Of a stretch of 64,000 nt of DNA, positions 6,529-14,382 are shown piece by piece (the first letter of the stretch is position 1; the number at the start of each line of letters is the position of its first letter). This stretch comes from Pedobacter deserti (GTDB lineage: Bacteria > Bacteroidota > Bacteroidia > Sphingobacteriales > Sphingobacteriaceae): contig NZ_JAFMZQ010000001.1 in the NCBI RefSeq assembly GCF_024436415.1, forward strand, positions 2,418,001 through 2,482,000, written 5' to 3'. Under the pieces are notes generated by a model. It saw only the letters and a list, made by a program, of their open reading frames with translations. It ran no database searches and was not told the DNA's origin. Position numbers and translations under genes: made by a program.

Positions 6529-6900
6529 ATGCTGACTAAAATTGAAAACCTGCCTGATTATGTATTGGGTGTCCGCGCCGCCGGGGAAGTGGATAAAAAT
6601 GACTTGGACAATGTGCTGCTGCCGGGGTTGAAGGCGCTGGCGGAGGAGTATAATGAGATCTACTATTTGCTGGTGCTGGAAACGCCTGTAGAGAATTTTA
6701 CGGCCGGAGCCTGGTGGAGTGATCTGGTTGCGGGTATTAAGCATTTCACCCATTGGAAGAAAATGTCGATTGTGACCGATCAGAAGGCCGTAGAAAAGTT
6801 TACAGATTTATTCAGTTACGTGAGTCCGGGTGAGGCCAAAGGTTTTACGCTGTCTGAACTGGATGAGGCGATCACCTGGGTGAGCACTAAAGCGGATTGA
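6529..6900 (+). CDS. STAS/SEC14 domain (SpoIIAA-like) protein
   Basis: This 123-residue protein, MLTKIENLPDYVLGVRAAGEVDK..., is of the SpoIIAA-like/STAS-SEC14 type. An initial strand (YVLGVRAAGEV) is followed by DNVLLPGLKALAEEYNEIYYLLVLE. WKKMSIVTDQKAVEKFTDLFSY and a final strand-helix (GEAKGFTLSELDEAITWV) complete the fold. The usual length is 115-130 residues, so it appears complete. I chose ATG 6529; an upstream in-frame ATG at 6403 would add a basic, low-quality extension lying over the LigD-like fragment. Members bind lipophilic ligands or act as anti-anti-sigma relatives; the role here is unknown. Confidence 0.75.
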   Translation: MLTKIENLPDYVLGVRAAGEVDKNDLDNVLLPGLKALAEEYNEIYYLLVLETPVENFTAGAWWSDLVAGIKHFTHWKKMSIVTDQKAVEKFTDLFSYVSPGEAKGFTLSELDEAITWVSTKAD

Positions 6901-7107
6901 AATGGGTCGATCGCCTGGCAAAAGGAGAAGCCTTCCCTGCATGTGCATGGGGTAGTCACGGATGCTTCTTTCAAAGCCTGGGGCGGGCATTTGCTCGAGG
7001 CGACGGTGAGTACGGGCTCTTTGGAAATCACGGTTATTGTTCACGATAAAAAGCTGGAGCGGAAAATGGAAGAACCACTTGGGGCTAACGTTTTGCAGCT
7101 GCAATAG
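6901..7107 (+). pseudogene. C-terminal remnant of a PPC (DUF296) DNA-binding-type protein
   Basis: Directly after the STAS stop, and in the same frame, lie 68 codons reading NGSIAWQKEKPSLHVHGVVT, then DASFKAWGGHLLEATVSTGS LEITV, to a TAG at 7105-7107. The H.H.......GGHLLEA.V....EI.V pattern is the core of the PPC/DUF296 domain, including its histidines. The N-terminal third of the domain and any start codon are missing. A deletion between the STAS gene and a former PPC gene explains the arrangement. Confidence 0.65.
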
Positions 7108-7173
7108 GCGTAAGACTTGAACTTATTTTTTATATTTACGATTAGGCAATCCTTTCGCGGCCAGATAAATTTA

Positions 7174-8493
7174 ATGAAAAGATTCGACGTCGATGCTCAA
7201 ACCTTCAGGGATCTTCAGATATTTGGGGTCGAAAAGCGCGACAAAAGTGTATTTTCCCTTTTCAACCAGACCTCTACACTAGGTGGAAGTGAAAAGCTAA
7301 AGCTCATCTTTGAAAACCCATTGGTGGACGCAGAGCTGTTGGCGAGCAGGCATGCGTTGTTTTCCTATTTGCTTGAGCATGAAATAGAACTGAATTTCGA
7401 CAAGGAGGCCGTCGACTTTATTGAATATTTTGTTAACCAAAGGAGCTCGCCCAAGCCTTTCAGTAAGATTGGAGTGGTATGGGAGGCGATCAATAACTTT
7501 ACAGGACTTACTCAGGAGAGCTACAATAAGCTTCGCGGTGTTCATGAGCTCCTGGATCTTATCAAAGTCATTAAAGCATTTTGTGATGATCTTCAGGGCG
7601 AAATTCCCGAGTTGCTTTTAGCTATTAAAGATGCTGTTTTAGGGTTACTGAAGGATGTAAATATTCGCTCAGGGATAGACACCCGTCCTGGCATATTGAA
7701 TATCAGCCAATTAAATAGATGTAATTTTACGATCAGAAAGAGTTTGCTTAAAGAGGTCAAAATTCTTCTCGAACTCATTTACCAGTTGGACGCGTCGGTC
7801 GCGGTCGTGAAAGCAGGCAAGATATATGGGTTAAGCTATCCCATATTGAAGACAGACACATCACATGTTCTAACAATTCAAGGAGCGTTTCATTTGTTTT
7901 TGAAGGATCCTGTAACCAACGATATTAATTTCTCACAGGATCAAAATGTATGTTTCGTTACCGGGGTGAACATGGCAGGAAAATCGACATTCCTCAAGTC
8001 TGTAGCCGTATGTGTTTATCTCGCTCATCTTGGTTTGCCCGTTCCCGCGAAGCATATGGAGTTTAGTGTCTTAGATGGATTAATTACGACGATAAACCTG
8101 CCAGACAGCCTCAACGAAGGGTATAGCCATTTTTATACCGAGGTGAAGCGGGTAAAGCATGTGGCCGAAAAGGTTCGTGAGGCAAAGAGTATGCTTGTGA
8201 TTTTCGATGAACTGTTCAGAGGTACAAATGTAAAGGATGCTTATGACGCGTCGCTTTCCATTATCGATTCCTTTGCTAAGATCAAAAGCAGTTTTTTTAT
8301 GGTGTCCACCCATATAACTGAGGTAGCGAAGAAACTTGAGAAGAGGGAAAATATTAATTTTAGATTTCTGGAGACTAAAATGATTGCCGGGCAGCCTGTA
8401 TTTACCTATCGCCTTCAGAAAGGGATTACAGATGAGCGCCTGGGGCTTTGGATTGTCGAGAACGAAGGGATTTTTAGGATCTTAAATTGTTAG
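7174..8493 (+). CDS. MutS-family ATPase lacking the mismatch-recognition domains
   Basis: This 439-residue protein has the MutS lever/clamp region (domain III-like helices, residues 1-240) followed by the MutS ATPase domain. The Walker A motif is GVNMAGKST (about 264-272) and the Walker B is LVIFDELFRG. The STHI motif with downstream conserved residues follows. The N-terminal mismatch-binding and connector domains of true MutS (about 850 aa) and the Smr domain of MutS2 are absent. It belongs to the short MutS-like group common in Bacteroidota, whose role in repair or recombination is not established. I chose ATG 7174 (MKRFDVDAQTF); an upstream in-frame start at 7117 gives a hydrophobic extension lacking family character. 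Confidence 0.85.
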   Translation: MKRFDVDAQTFRDLQIFGVEKRDKSVFSLFNQTSTLGGSEKLKLIFENPLVDAELLASRHALFSYLLEHEIELNFDKEAVDFIEYFVNQRSSPKPFSKIGVVWEAINNFTGLTQESYNKLRGVHELLDLIKVIKAFCDDLQGEIPELLLAIKDAVLGLLKDVNIRSGIDTRPGILNISQLNRCNFTIRKSLLKEVKILLELIYQLDASVAVVKAGKIYGLSYPILKTDTSHVLTIQGAFHLFLKDPVTNDINFSQDQNVCFVTGVNMAGKSTFLKSVAVCVYLAHLGLPVPAKHMEFSVLDGLITTINLPDSLNEGYSHFYTEVKRVKHVAEKVREAKSMLVIFDELFRGTNVKDAYDASLSIIDSFAKIKSSFFMVSTHITEVAKKLEKRENINFRFLETKMIAGQPVFTYRLQKGITDERLGLWIVENEGIFRILNC

Positions 8494-8567
8494 AGGGTAG
8501 TTCAAAGGCCAGCTTCATAAGTTCTCGGAGAATTTTTTGTACTTTGCCGGCCTCTATTTGATTAATT

Positions 8568-9002
8568 ATGGCTGAGCAAGACATCAGGTGGAAGCAGCGC
8601 TTTTCCAATTACCGAAAGGCGTTGGAGCGTTTATCAAAAGCTGTTGAACTGGGAAAGGTCAGAACGCTAAGTGACCTGGAACAGCAAGGGCTGATTCAGG
8701 CTTTCGAGTTTACCCATGAACTGGCCTGGAATGTTATGAAGGACTATTTTATCTATCAAGGAAATAGTTCCATCACTGGTTCAAGAGATGCGTCTAGAGA
8801 AGCATTCAAGACAGGTCTAATTGTGGATGGCGAGGGCTGGATGGAGATGATTAAAAGCCGGAACAAGAGTTCGCATACCTATAATGAAGAAACTGCTGAA
8901 GAAATAGCCGAAGACATCCAGGCGCTCTATTATCGTTTGTTCAGGGAGTTTGAATCGAGAATGCTCAGCCTGTCGGCGCAGCAAACAGATATTTTTTCAT
9001 AG
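8568..9002 (+). CDS. HepT-like / HI0074-family partner of a nucleotidyltransferase
   Basis: This 144-residue helical protein is of the nucleotidyltransferase substrate-binding (HI0074/HepT) family. LIQAFEFTHELAWNVMKDYF is the conserved core. RNKSSHTY (near residue 105) fits the R-x4-6-H-x-Y motif of HepT ribonuclease toxins. The next gene, a minimal nucleotidyltransferase, begins 5 bp downstream. Together they form the toxin/antitoxin-type pair in which MntA adds AMP to the HepT tyrosine. A housekeeping function of the older HI0073/HI0074 type is an alternative. Confidence 0.85.
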   Translation: MAEQDIRWKQRFSNYRKALERLSKAVELGKVRTLSDLEQQGLIQAFEFTHELAWNVMKDYFIYQGNSSITGSRDASREAFKTGLIVDGEGWMEMIKSRNKSSHTYNEETAEEIAEDIQALYYRLFREFESRMLSLSAQQTDIFS

Positions 9003-9007
9003 CTGCC

Positions 9008-9304
9008 ATGCGGTACGGGCTCAAGGAATCAACCATTAGTGCCATGCAGGAGGTCTTTGGAAAGTTTCCGAAGGTTGAACGGGTGCTATTGTATGGTTCA
9101 CGCGCAAAGGGCAATTTCAGACCTGGCTCTGATATTGATCTGGTTTTGGTGGCTCCGGAACTTAGCTTAGGACAATTACACCATATCGAAATGGAATTGG
9201 ATGATCTGCTGCTTCCTTATCAGCTGGATATTGCGCTATACCACCACATCGACAATAGGGAATTACTGGAACACATTGCCCGGGTAGGGATCGACTTTGT
9301 GTAA
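9008..9304 (+). CDS. MntA-like minimal nucleotidyltransferase
   Basis: This 98-residue protein carries the pol-beta-superfamily signature GSRAKGNFRPGSDIDL (about residues 30-45), i.e. GSx10DxD, and a third acidic residue in LDIALYHHID. It fits the MNT/MntA group, which AMPylates the partner HepT protein. The gene lies 5 bp after the HepT-like gene in the usual order. ATG at 9008 is preceded by the end of the partner gene, so translation is probably coupled. Confidence 0.88.
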   Translation: MRYGLKESTISAMQEVFGKFPKVERVLLYGSRAKGNFRPGSDIDLVLVAPELSLGQLHHIEMELDDLLLPYQLDIALYHHIDNRELLEHIARVGIDFV

Positions 9305-9351
9305 GCCCTCGCGCCTTGTCCCGCAAGTGGATTTTTCCGATATTTAGCTCA

Positions 9352-9927
9352 ATGGAAAAAGATATGCTGGAAGTATTGAAAGGGCCCTGGCCCTGGTACG
9401 TTGCTGGTCCGCTGATCGGGCTTACCGTACCCACACTATTGCTTATCGGCAACAAATCATTTGGTATCAGCTCATCGTTACGACATATCTGTGCGATGTG
9501 TATCCCTGCGGACATTCCGTTTTTCAAATACAATTGGAAAAATGAGGTATGGAACCTTCTTTTCGTGTTCGGAATATTTTTAGGCGGAATCATCGCTGCC
9601 AGCTTTTTGTCGAATCCAGATCCGGTAGAAATAAACCAAGCCCTGGCAGGAGAACTCGCTGGATATGGAATCACCGACTACGATAATCTGGTTCCCGAGG
9701 AATTATTTAACTGGCAGTCGCTGCTCACCATGAAGGGCTTCTTACTGATCATTGTCGGTGGTTTTTTCGTCGGATTCGGTACGCGCTATGCCGGGGGATG
9801 TACAAGCGGGCACGCCATTATGGGCATTGCTAATTTGCAATGGCCATCGCTTGTGGCTACTATATGTTTTATGATTGGCGGATTTGCCATGGCCAATTTG
9901 ATTTTACCTTTGATACTTTCACTTTAA
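9352..9927 (+). CDS. YeeE/YedE-family transporter subunit (first half)
   Basis: This 191-residue membrane protein has about five membrane segments and the conserved GFGTRYAGGCTSGHAIMG motif (around residue 141), with the cysteine that relays sulfur in YeeE/TsuA thiosulfate transporters. It is half the length of E. coli YeeE, and the next gene supplies the other half. Such PmpA/PmpB-like pairs are common in Bacteroidota. I chose ATG 9352 (MEKDMLEVLKGPW); an upstream TTG at 9316 is also in frame. No rhodanese or sulfurtransferase gene is adjacent, so the exact sulfur species is unknown. Confidence 0.85.
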   Translation: MEKDMLEVLKGPWPWYVAGPLIGLTVPTLLLIGNKSFGISSSLRHICAMCIPADIPFFKYNWKNEVWNLLFVFGIFLGGIIAASFLSNPDPVEINQALAGELAGYGITDYDNLVPEELFNWQSLLTMKGFLLIIVGGFFVGFGTRYAGGCTSGHAIMGIANLQWPSLVATICFMIGGFAMANLILPLILSL

Positions 9928-9936
9928 CCACGGCAT

Positions 9937-10347
9937 ATGAAAAACCTTAAGTACCTGTTCGTTGGCCTGCTGTTCGGTATCGTCTTCGTAAAATCGGAAG
10001 TGATAAGTTGGTTTCGCATCCAGGAAATGTTCCGTTTGCAGTCCTTTCATATGTACGGGATTATTGGCAGCGCGGTGATAACGGCGATGGTGTCTATCTT
10101 TATAATAAAGCGGTTCAAGATAAAAACCATCTACGGCGAACTGATTAAGATTGCTCCGAAAACGTTTAACAAGGGGCAGATTTACGGCGGCTTGATTTTC
10201 GGTTTCGGTTGGGCGCTTACCGGTGCTTGTCCAGGACCGCTTTTCGCGCAGATCGGCACTGGGACGACGGTCGTTGCGGTGACTTTGTTAAGTGCCATTG
10301 CCGGCACCTGGGTGTATGGGCTTATACGAGACAGGCTGCCGCATTAA
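9937..10347 (+). CDS. YeeE/YedE-family transporter subunit (second half, DUF6691-type)
   Basis: This 136-residue protein with four membrane segments carries GGLIFGFGWALTGACPGPLFAQIG (around residues 86-109), the second conserved-cysteine motif of the YeeE/YedE fold. The gene starts 9 bp after its partner. Together the two supply both cysteine half-motifs of a full-length transporter. It ends 10 bp before the convergent response-regulator gene, with no obvious terminator between. Confidence 0.85.
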   Translation: MKNLKYLFVGLLFGIVFVKSEVISWFRIQEMFRLQSFHMYGIIGSAVITAMVSIFIIKRFKIKTIYGELIKIAPKTFNKGQIYGGLIFGFGWALTGACPGPLFAQIGTGTTVVAVTLLSAIAGTWVYGLIRDRLPH

Positions 10348-10357
10348 TACAGCGAGG

Positions 10358-11119
10358 TCATTCCAGGTTCTTGATGAAGGTACTTGGCGACATTTTGAAT
10401 GCCCTGAAGAAGCTGCGACTGAAATGGTTAGGCGAGCTGAAACCGGTAATGTTTGCGACTTCTGATATTCGGTAAGTGCCTTCCGACAGCAAGGCTGCGG
10501 CTTTTTTTAACCTGGCTAAAGTGATAATCTCCGTTAGGGTAAGATTAGAGGCGGAACGCACCTTGCGATAGAGTGTGGGCCGACTTATGCACAATAGATC
10601 TGCGAGCGACTGGATGTCAAAGCCCGGATTGTCCAGGTTGCTGGTGATTGCATCATTGAGTCTTGCCAGAAACTGTTCATCTGCATTGTTGCCCGCTGTT
10701 GATTTTAAATGGCTTAGCGGCGATGATGCAAAGTAATTTCGGATGGTGTCTCGGTTTTCGAGCAGATTTTTGATCTGCGCCAGCAGGTGCCGGGGTGAAA
10801 AGGGTTTCTCGATATATGCATCGGCCCCGGTTTCGAGCCCTTCGATCCTTGATGTAAGCGTATTTTTTGCCGTAAGCAGTATGAGTGGGATATGGCACCA
10901 GGCCATGCTGGATTTGAGCTGCCGGCATAGTTCAAAGCCATCGAGGTCTGGCATCATAACATCGCTGATGATCAGATCTACTGGATTTCCTCTGAGTATA
11001 TCTTCAACAAGCATGGGTTGCTGAGTCTTCAAAACCTGATAATGTGCAGCGATTGAATCTTCTATGAACTCAAGTATCTCCGGGTTATCATCAATCAAAA
11101 GAATTGTTGCATTCATCAT
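10358..11119 (-). CDS. Response regulator with AraC-type DNA-binding domain
   Basis: This 253-residue protein has a receiver domain (residues about 4-120: LLIDDNPE acidic pair, phospho-acceptor in SDVMMPD near residue 54, LLTAK threonine, EKPFSP lysine). A C-terminal AraC helix-turn-helix pair follows (about 150-253: IQSLADLLCISRPTLYRKV and ISEVANITGFSSPNHFSRSF). Its start overlaps the stop of the sensor gene by 4 bp (ATGA). In most Bacteroidota these two modules are the C-terminal end of a single hybrid two-component system (HTCS). Here they are a separate protein. The likely target is the divergent GH127-like gene or its own operon. Confidence 0.9.
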   Translation of the reverse strand: MMNATILLIDDNPEILEFIEDSIAAHYQVLKTQQPMLVEDILRGNPVDLIISDVMMPDLDGFELCRQLKSSMAWCHIPLILLTAKNTLTSRIEGLETGADAYIEKPFSPRHLLAQIKNLLENRDTIRNYFASSPLSHLKSTAGNNADEQFLARLNDAITSNLDNPGFDIQSLADLLCISRPTLYRKVRSASNLTLTEIITLARLKKAAALLSEGTYRISEVANITGFSSPNHFSRSFFRAFKMSPSTFIKNLE

Positions 11120-14100
11120 AGCGGCAGCTTCAGGACAAATATATTCATCGCTTCATTTGTTTCCAGCACAAGTGTACCACCGTTCAATTCAGCTAGCGAT
11201 CTCGCTAAAGTGAGACCTATTCCTGATCCGGAAATATGTGCTGTATCCGGGATGCGATAGAAACTTTCAAAGATTTTTTCTTTTAAATGTGCTGGTATCA
11301 CGAAGCCGTCGTTAGCCACCTTCATGCACAAATCAGCGTCCTTTTCAACTGTTTGGAACTCAATATATACCGCACTCTTGGCGTATTTAACAGCATTTCC
11401 AATCAGGTTGTCAACTATCTTGGTGAACGATTCTTCGTCTATACGGGCCAGTACACCGGGTTGCAGTTGGCTTTTTAACCGAATTTCGCTCTTAGCTACC
11501 ATATCGGAATAGGCATCAATGATTTCCTGAAGGCAGGCAGATAAATTAATCTGCGCACTGGTTTTGCCGGCCAGCTCAGATTCTGCTCTGCGGAAATCGA
11601 GCAACTGATCACTGAGTTTTATTAGCCGTTCCGTATTGCGAGAGATGTTGTTTAAGCTTTTAGATACTGACTTCATTTGGCCGACCTCATCCATGACCTG
11701 TTCCAACGGGCCTTTAATCAAGGTAAGGGGAGTCCGGATTTCATGCGCTACATTCGTCAGAAATTCTATTTTAGACTGGTACATCTCTTTTTCTCTATTG
11801 AGCGCAAGCTGTTTTAAGTGTCGCTCGGTCTTTTCCCTGCTTTTTCTGCGGTAGTTGGAAATGAGCCAGGTCGACACTCCTAGGATTAACACACCATAAA
11901 AAGCGAGTGCGTAATGACTGAGCCAAAAGGGCCTGTCTATAACGATCACGAGTTGCTGTTCCGCGCCGGGCGTATCTGGTGTAGCTGCCGGCTTTACGCG
12001 GAAACGGTAGGTGCCGGGCGACAGCTTGGTGAAGTGGGCTATATTATTGTTGTTCAGGAAGGTCCAGGCTGTGTCGAGTCCGTCCATCTTGTAGAGGTAT
12101 TGACTAACCCGCGGAGCGATAAAGCTCAATGCCGAAAAACCGATGCTGAAGGACGACTGATCATGTCTGAGTTGTACGGTATCCGTATAGCTTATCGATC
12201 TCTTTAATATACTGCTGTCGATCTTAAGTTCAGTGTTATATACCTTAAAGCTTGTAATGTAGACACGTGGCAGGACGGCCGCCAACTGCAACTCGGCTGG
12301 CTGAAAACTTATGAGTCCGCGTATTGTACCTATGCAAAAAGTTCCTTTGTCGTTCAGCCCAGAGTTGTAGTTAAACTGATCAGTCAGAAGTCCCTGAGGC
12401 TGATCAAAAATAGTCCAGTTCCCGGCCTTGCGGTTATATCGCGCTAACCCTTTGGAGGTGGTTACCCAAATGTTTTTTTCTGCATCTTCAAGTGTTTTTA
12501 AAACAAGATTGCTCGGCAATCCATCGTCTAGGGTAATCCTCTTGAACCTTCTCTTGTTTTTGTCAAGGAAATTAAGTCCGCCATTTTCCGTGGCAAACCA
12601 GTAATGATGGTCGCTATCCTGGAAGATATCCGATATCATGTTATTGCTAAGGCTGTTGTCCTCAGTATCACTATGTTTATAGCTTAGCCACTTTTTACCT
12701 GATCTCTCTTTAAAAAACACACCGTTTCGGACGGTGCCCACCCACAGCGTTTCCTCATGGTCTTCAAGCAGCGTCGTCACATAACAGTCGCCAGGCAGTC
12801 CTTCTGTCAGCCTGAAGCGATCTGCGACAGGGTCGTAGGCATAAAGTCCCCGGTCCGTCCCTGCATATATGATCTTGCTTTTGGTTTTATATAAAACGTT
12901 GATGAAGTTCGTTTTTAGTCCGCTCGAAGAACTTTCAGCCCCGTAGTGCCTGATGACTTTACCGGTTTTGATATCGAGAATATCCAAACCTCGTTCAAAC
13001 GTGCCTACCCATAGTTCTTTTCCCTGGGCCAGCAGCCCATGTACGTTGTCAGATGACAAGGCGCCTTTCTTCGGAGCACTTCTAAAGCTGATAATTTTAC
13101 CTGTTGTTTTTTCAATTTTGTTCAGTCCGGCATCTTCTGTCCCAACCCAGAGGTTCCCGTACTCATCCTTACATATCTCACGGACCGCATTTCCACTTAT
13201 TGCGTCTGAGGCTGAGTTGGGAAAATACTTTTTAAAAACCGATAATCTTGGATGATAATAGCTTAAACCTCCAAAATACGTAGCTGCCCATATGCCGCCT
13301 TCCACATCTTTAAATAAACTATAAACGGCATTGTCGCTAAGGGCATAAGGGTCTGTATAGCTTCGCGTCAGTCGCGAAATGCTTTGAGTTTTACGGTTAT
13401 AAATGACAATACCAGCCTCTGTAGCAATCCAAAACTCATTTTCACTTTTCTGCAGCATGTTTCTGACGTATACTGGCTGACCAAACGTATTGGAGCTAAT
13501 GACATACCGGTGTTTTCGCGACTGACGATCAAAAGCGATCAACCCCGTAGTCGATCCCAAAAACACGGTGCTGCCTGCGCTGTATATTGTTGTGATCCGT
13601 CCGTGGCCCGTGGCAAGGGGATCGTCTGGGTTCGCGCAGACAAAGCGGTCCCCATCATTTATATGCTCGTAAATATAGCCCGAGGTGGTGCAGAGCCACA
13701 TCGCCTCTCCGTTTGTGTTAAAAGTTGCGATGTCGGCGTCCTGGCCGACTGAAAATCTCTTCGTTTCTTTACGAAGGGTTTTGTAACGATACAGCTTACG
13801 ACCTGCAATGGCCCATATATTAGCCCGGCTGTCCACAGCGAGCTTCTCTATTTCAATCTGGGGAATCTGTTTCAACAATGAGAATCTTTCTGTCTGGTCG
13901 TTGAATTTATATACACCCGCCCTGGTCGCCATCCATATAGCTCCATCTCCAGCAGCCACAATTTTTAGGATAAACCCGCGGACGCTTTCCGGATAGCCTG
14001 CGTCGTTATAGGCTTTGAAGTTGCTGCCGTCAAATCTGATCAGCCCTTCCTTGCCGCCAAACCACATAAAACCTCGTTGGTCTTGGGTCACCGTAAAGAT

Positions 14101-14217
14101 CGTATTGTTGCTCAAGCCGTCTTCTACGCGATAGTTCCGAAAATAGTAGGGCTGGGCAATCACATTACTGGTGATGGCAATAAAAGCAAATAGTGTAGCG
14201 GTGAGTATCCTTTTCAA
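11116..14217 (-). CDS. HTCS-type sensor histidine kinase (Reg_prop/Y_Y_Y), without receiver
   Basis: This 1033-residue membrane sensor starts with a signal peptide (MKRILTATLFAFIAITSNVIA). Two seven-bladed propellers of Reg_prop repeats follow (GLSNNTIFTVTQDQRGFMWFG and many similar units), then a Y_Y_Y domain (ending about residue 755). A membrane segment (YALAFYGVLILGVSTWLISNY) comes next, then HisKA (AHEIRTPL, phospho-His about residue 815) and a HATPase domain (NLIGNAVKY, GSGIGLTLA). Unlike a classical HTCS it stops after the HATPase, and the regulator follows in a 4-bp overlap. The periplasmic part normally binds an oligosaccharide. It is divergent from the GH127-like gene, whose substrate is the obvious candidate ligand. 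Confidence 0.93.
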   Translation of the reverse strand: MKRILTATLFAFIAITSNVIAQPYYFRNYRVEDGLSNNTIFTVTQDQRGFMWFGGKEGLIRFDGSNFKAYNDAGYPESVRGFILKIVAAGDGAIWMATRAGVYKFNDQTERFSLLKQIPQIEIEKLAVDSRANIWAIAGRKLYRYKTLRKETKRFSVGQDADIATFNTNGEAMWLCTTSGYIYEHINDGDRFVCANPDDPLATGHGRITTIYSAGSTVFLGSTTGLIAFDRQSRKHRYVISSNTFGQPVYVRNMLQKSENEFWIATEAGIVIYNRKTQSISRLTRSYTDPYALSDNAVYSLFKDVEGGIWAATYFGGLSYYHPRLSVFKKYFPNSASDAISGNAVREICKDEYGNLWVGTEDAGLNKIEKTTGKIISFRSAPKKGALSSDNVHGLLAQGKELWVGTFERGLDILDIKTGKVIRHYGAESSSSGLKTNFINVLYKTKSKIIYAGTDRGLYAYDPVADRFRLTEGLPGDCYVTTLLEDHEETLWVGTVRNGVFFKERSGKKWLSYKHSDTEDNSLSNNMISDIFQDSDHHYWFATENGGLNFLDKNKRRFKRITLDDGLPSNLVLKTLEDAEKNIWVTTSKGLARYNRKAGNWTIFDQPQGLLTDQFNYNSGLNDKGTFCIGTIRGLISFQPAELQLAAVLPRVYITSFKVYNTELKIDSSILKRSISYTDTVQLRHDQSSFSIGFSALSFIAPRVSQYLYKMDGLDTAWTFLNNNNIAHFTKLSPGTYRFRVKPAATPDTPGAEQQLVIVIDRPFWLSHYALAFYGVLILGVSTWLISNYRRKSREKTERHLKQLALNREKEMYQSKIEFLTNVAHEIRTPLTLIKGPLEQVMDEVGQMKSVSKSLNNISRNTERLIKLSDQLLDFRRAESELAGKTSAQINLSACLQEIIDAYSDMVAKSEIRLKSQLQPGVLARIDEESFTKIVDNLIGNAVKYAKSAVYIEFQTVEKDADLCMKVANDGFVIPAHLKEKIFESFYRIPDTAHISGSGIGLTLARSLAELNGGTLVLETNEAMNIFVLKLPL

Positions 14218-14231
14218 TGCTGATCTTTACT

Positions 14232-14239
14232 CAAAAGTA
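14232..14239 (-). promoter_or_regulatory. -7 element upstream of the HTCS-type sensor
   Basis: On the minus strand TACTTTTG matches TAnnTTTG exactly, 14 bp before the sensor ATG. No good -33 box is present at the expected distance. The transcript would begin only about 7 nt before the start codon. The 165-bp intergenic region is shared with the divergent glycosidase gene. Confidence 0.4.
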
Positions 14240-14382
14240 CAAAAAGGCACCACCAATTTGAGGTGCGACTTCTCTGGCACAACGCTTTGAAACAAATTGA
14301 ATAGCTTTTGAGACCCTGGGTTAATTGTATTAAATTCAACCTCAGTTATTTTGTATTCATACATACCGCATTTAAAAACCAC

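Larger units (their letters stand above)
3162..7107. other. Decayed accessory patch downstream of tRNA-Arg
   Basis: This 4-kb stretch mixes intact small genes (DoxX-like, DUF4287, GyrI-like, AlkD-like, STAS, one 61-aa gene) with at least four recognisable broken ones (serine recombinase, VOC, PPC, duplicated small gene) and two more doubtful fragments. Non-coding gaps are long (5533-6116 and 6303-6528) in a window otherwise packed tightly. It starts at a tRNA 3' end beside a recombinase relic. No copy of the tRNA end was found at the far side, so the original extent is unknown. Confidence 0.6.

Noticed and set aside
3161-7107. A second copy of the tRNA-Arg 3' end that would mark the far edge of an island
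   Set aside because: I looked for TTCGAACCTCT and CCGGGGTA repeats downstream and found none, so the boundary is not claimed.
11110-11125. A frameshift error artificially splitting a normal HTCS
   Set aside because: The sensor ends naturally after the HATPase and the regulator starts naturally at its receiver with an ATGA overlap. This looks like a domain-boundary split, though reads should be checked.
14218-14382. A clear direct or inverted repeat as AraC-regulator binding site between the sensor and glycosidase genes
   Set aside because: Only short A/T-rich partial repeats are seen; nothing strong enough to call an operator.
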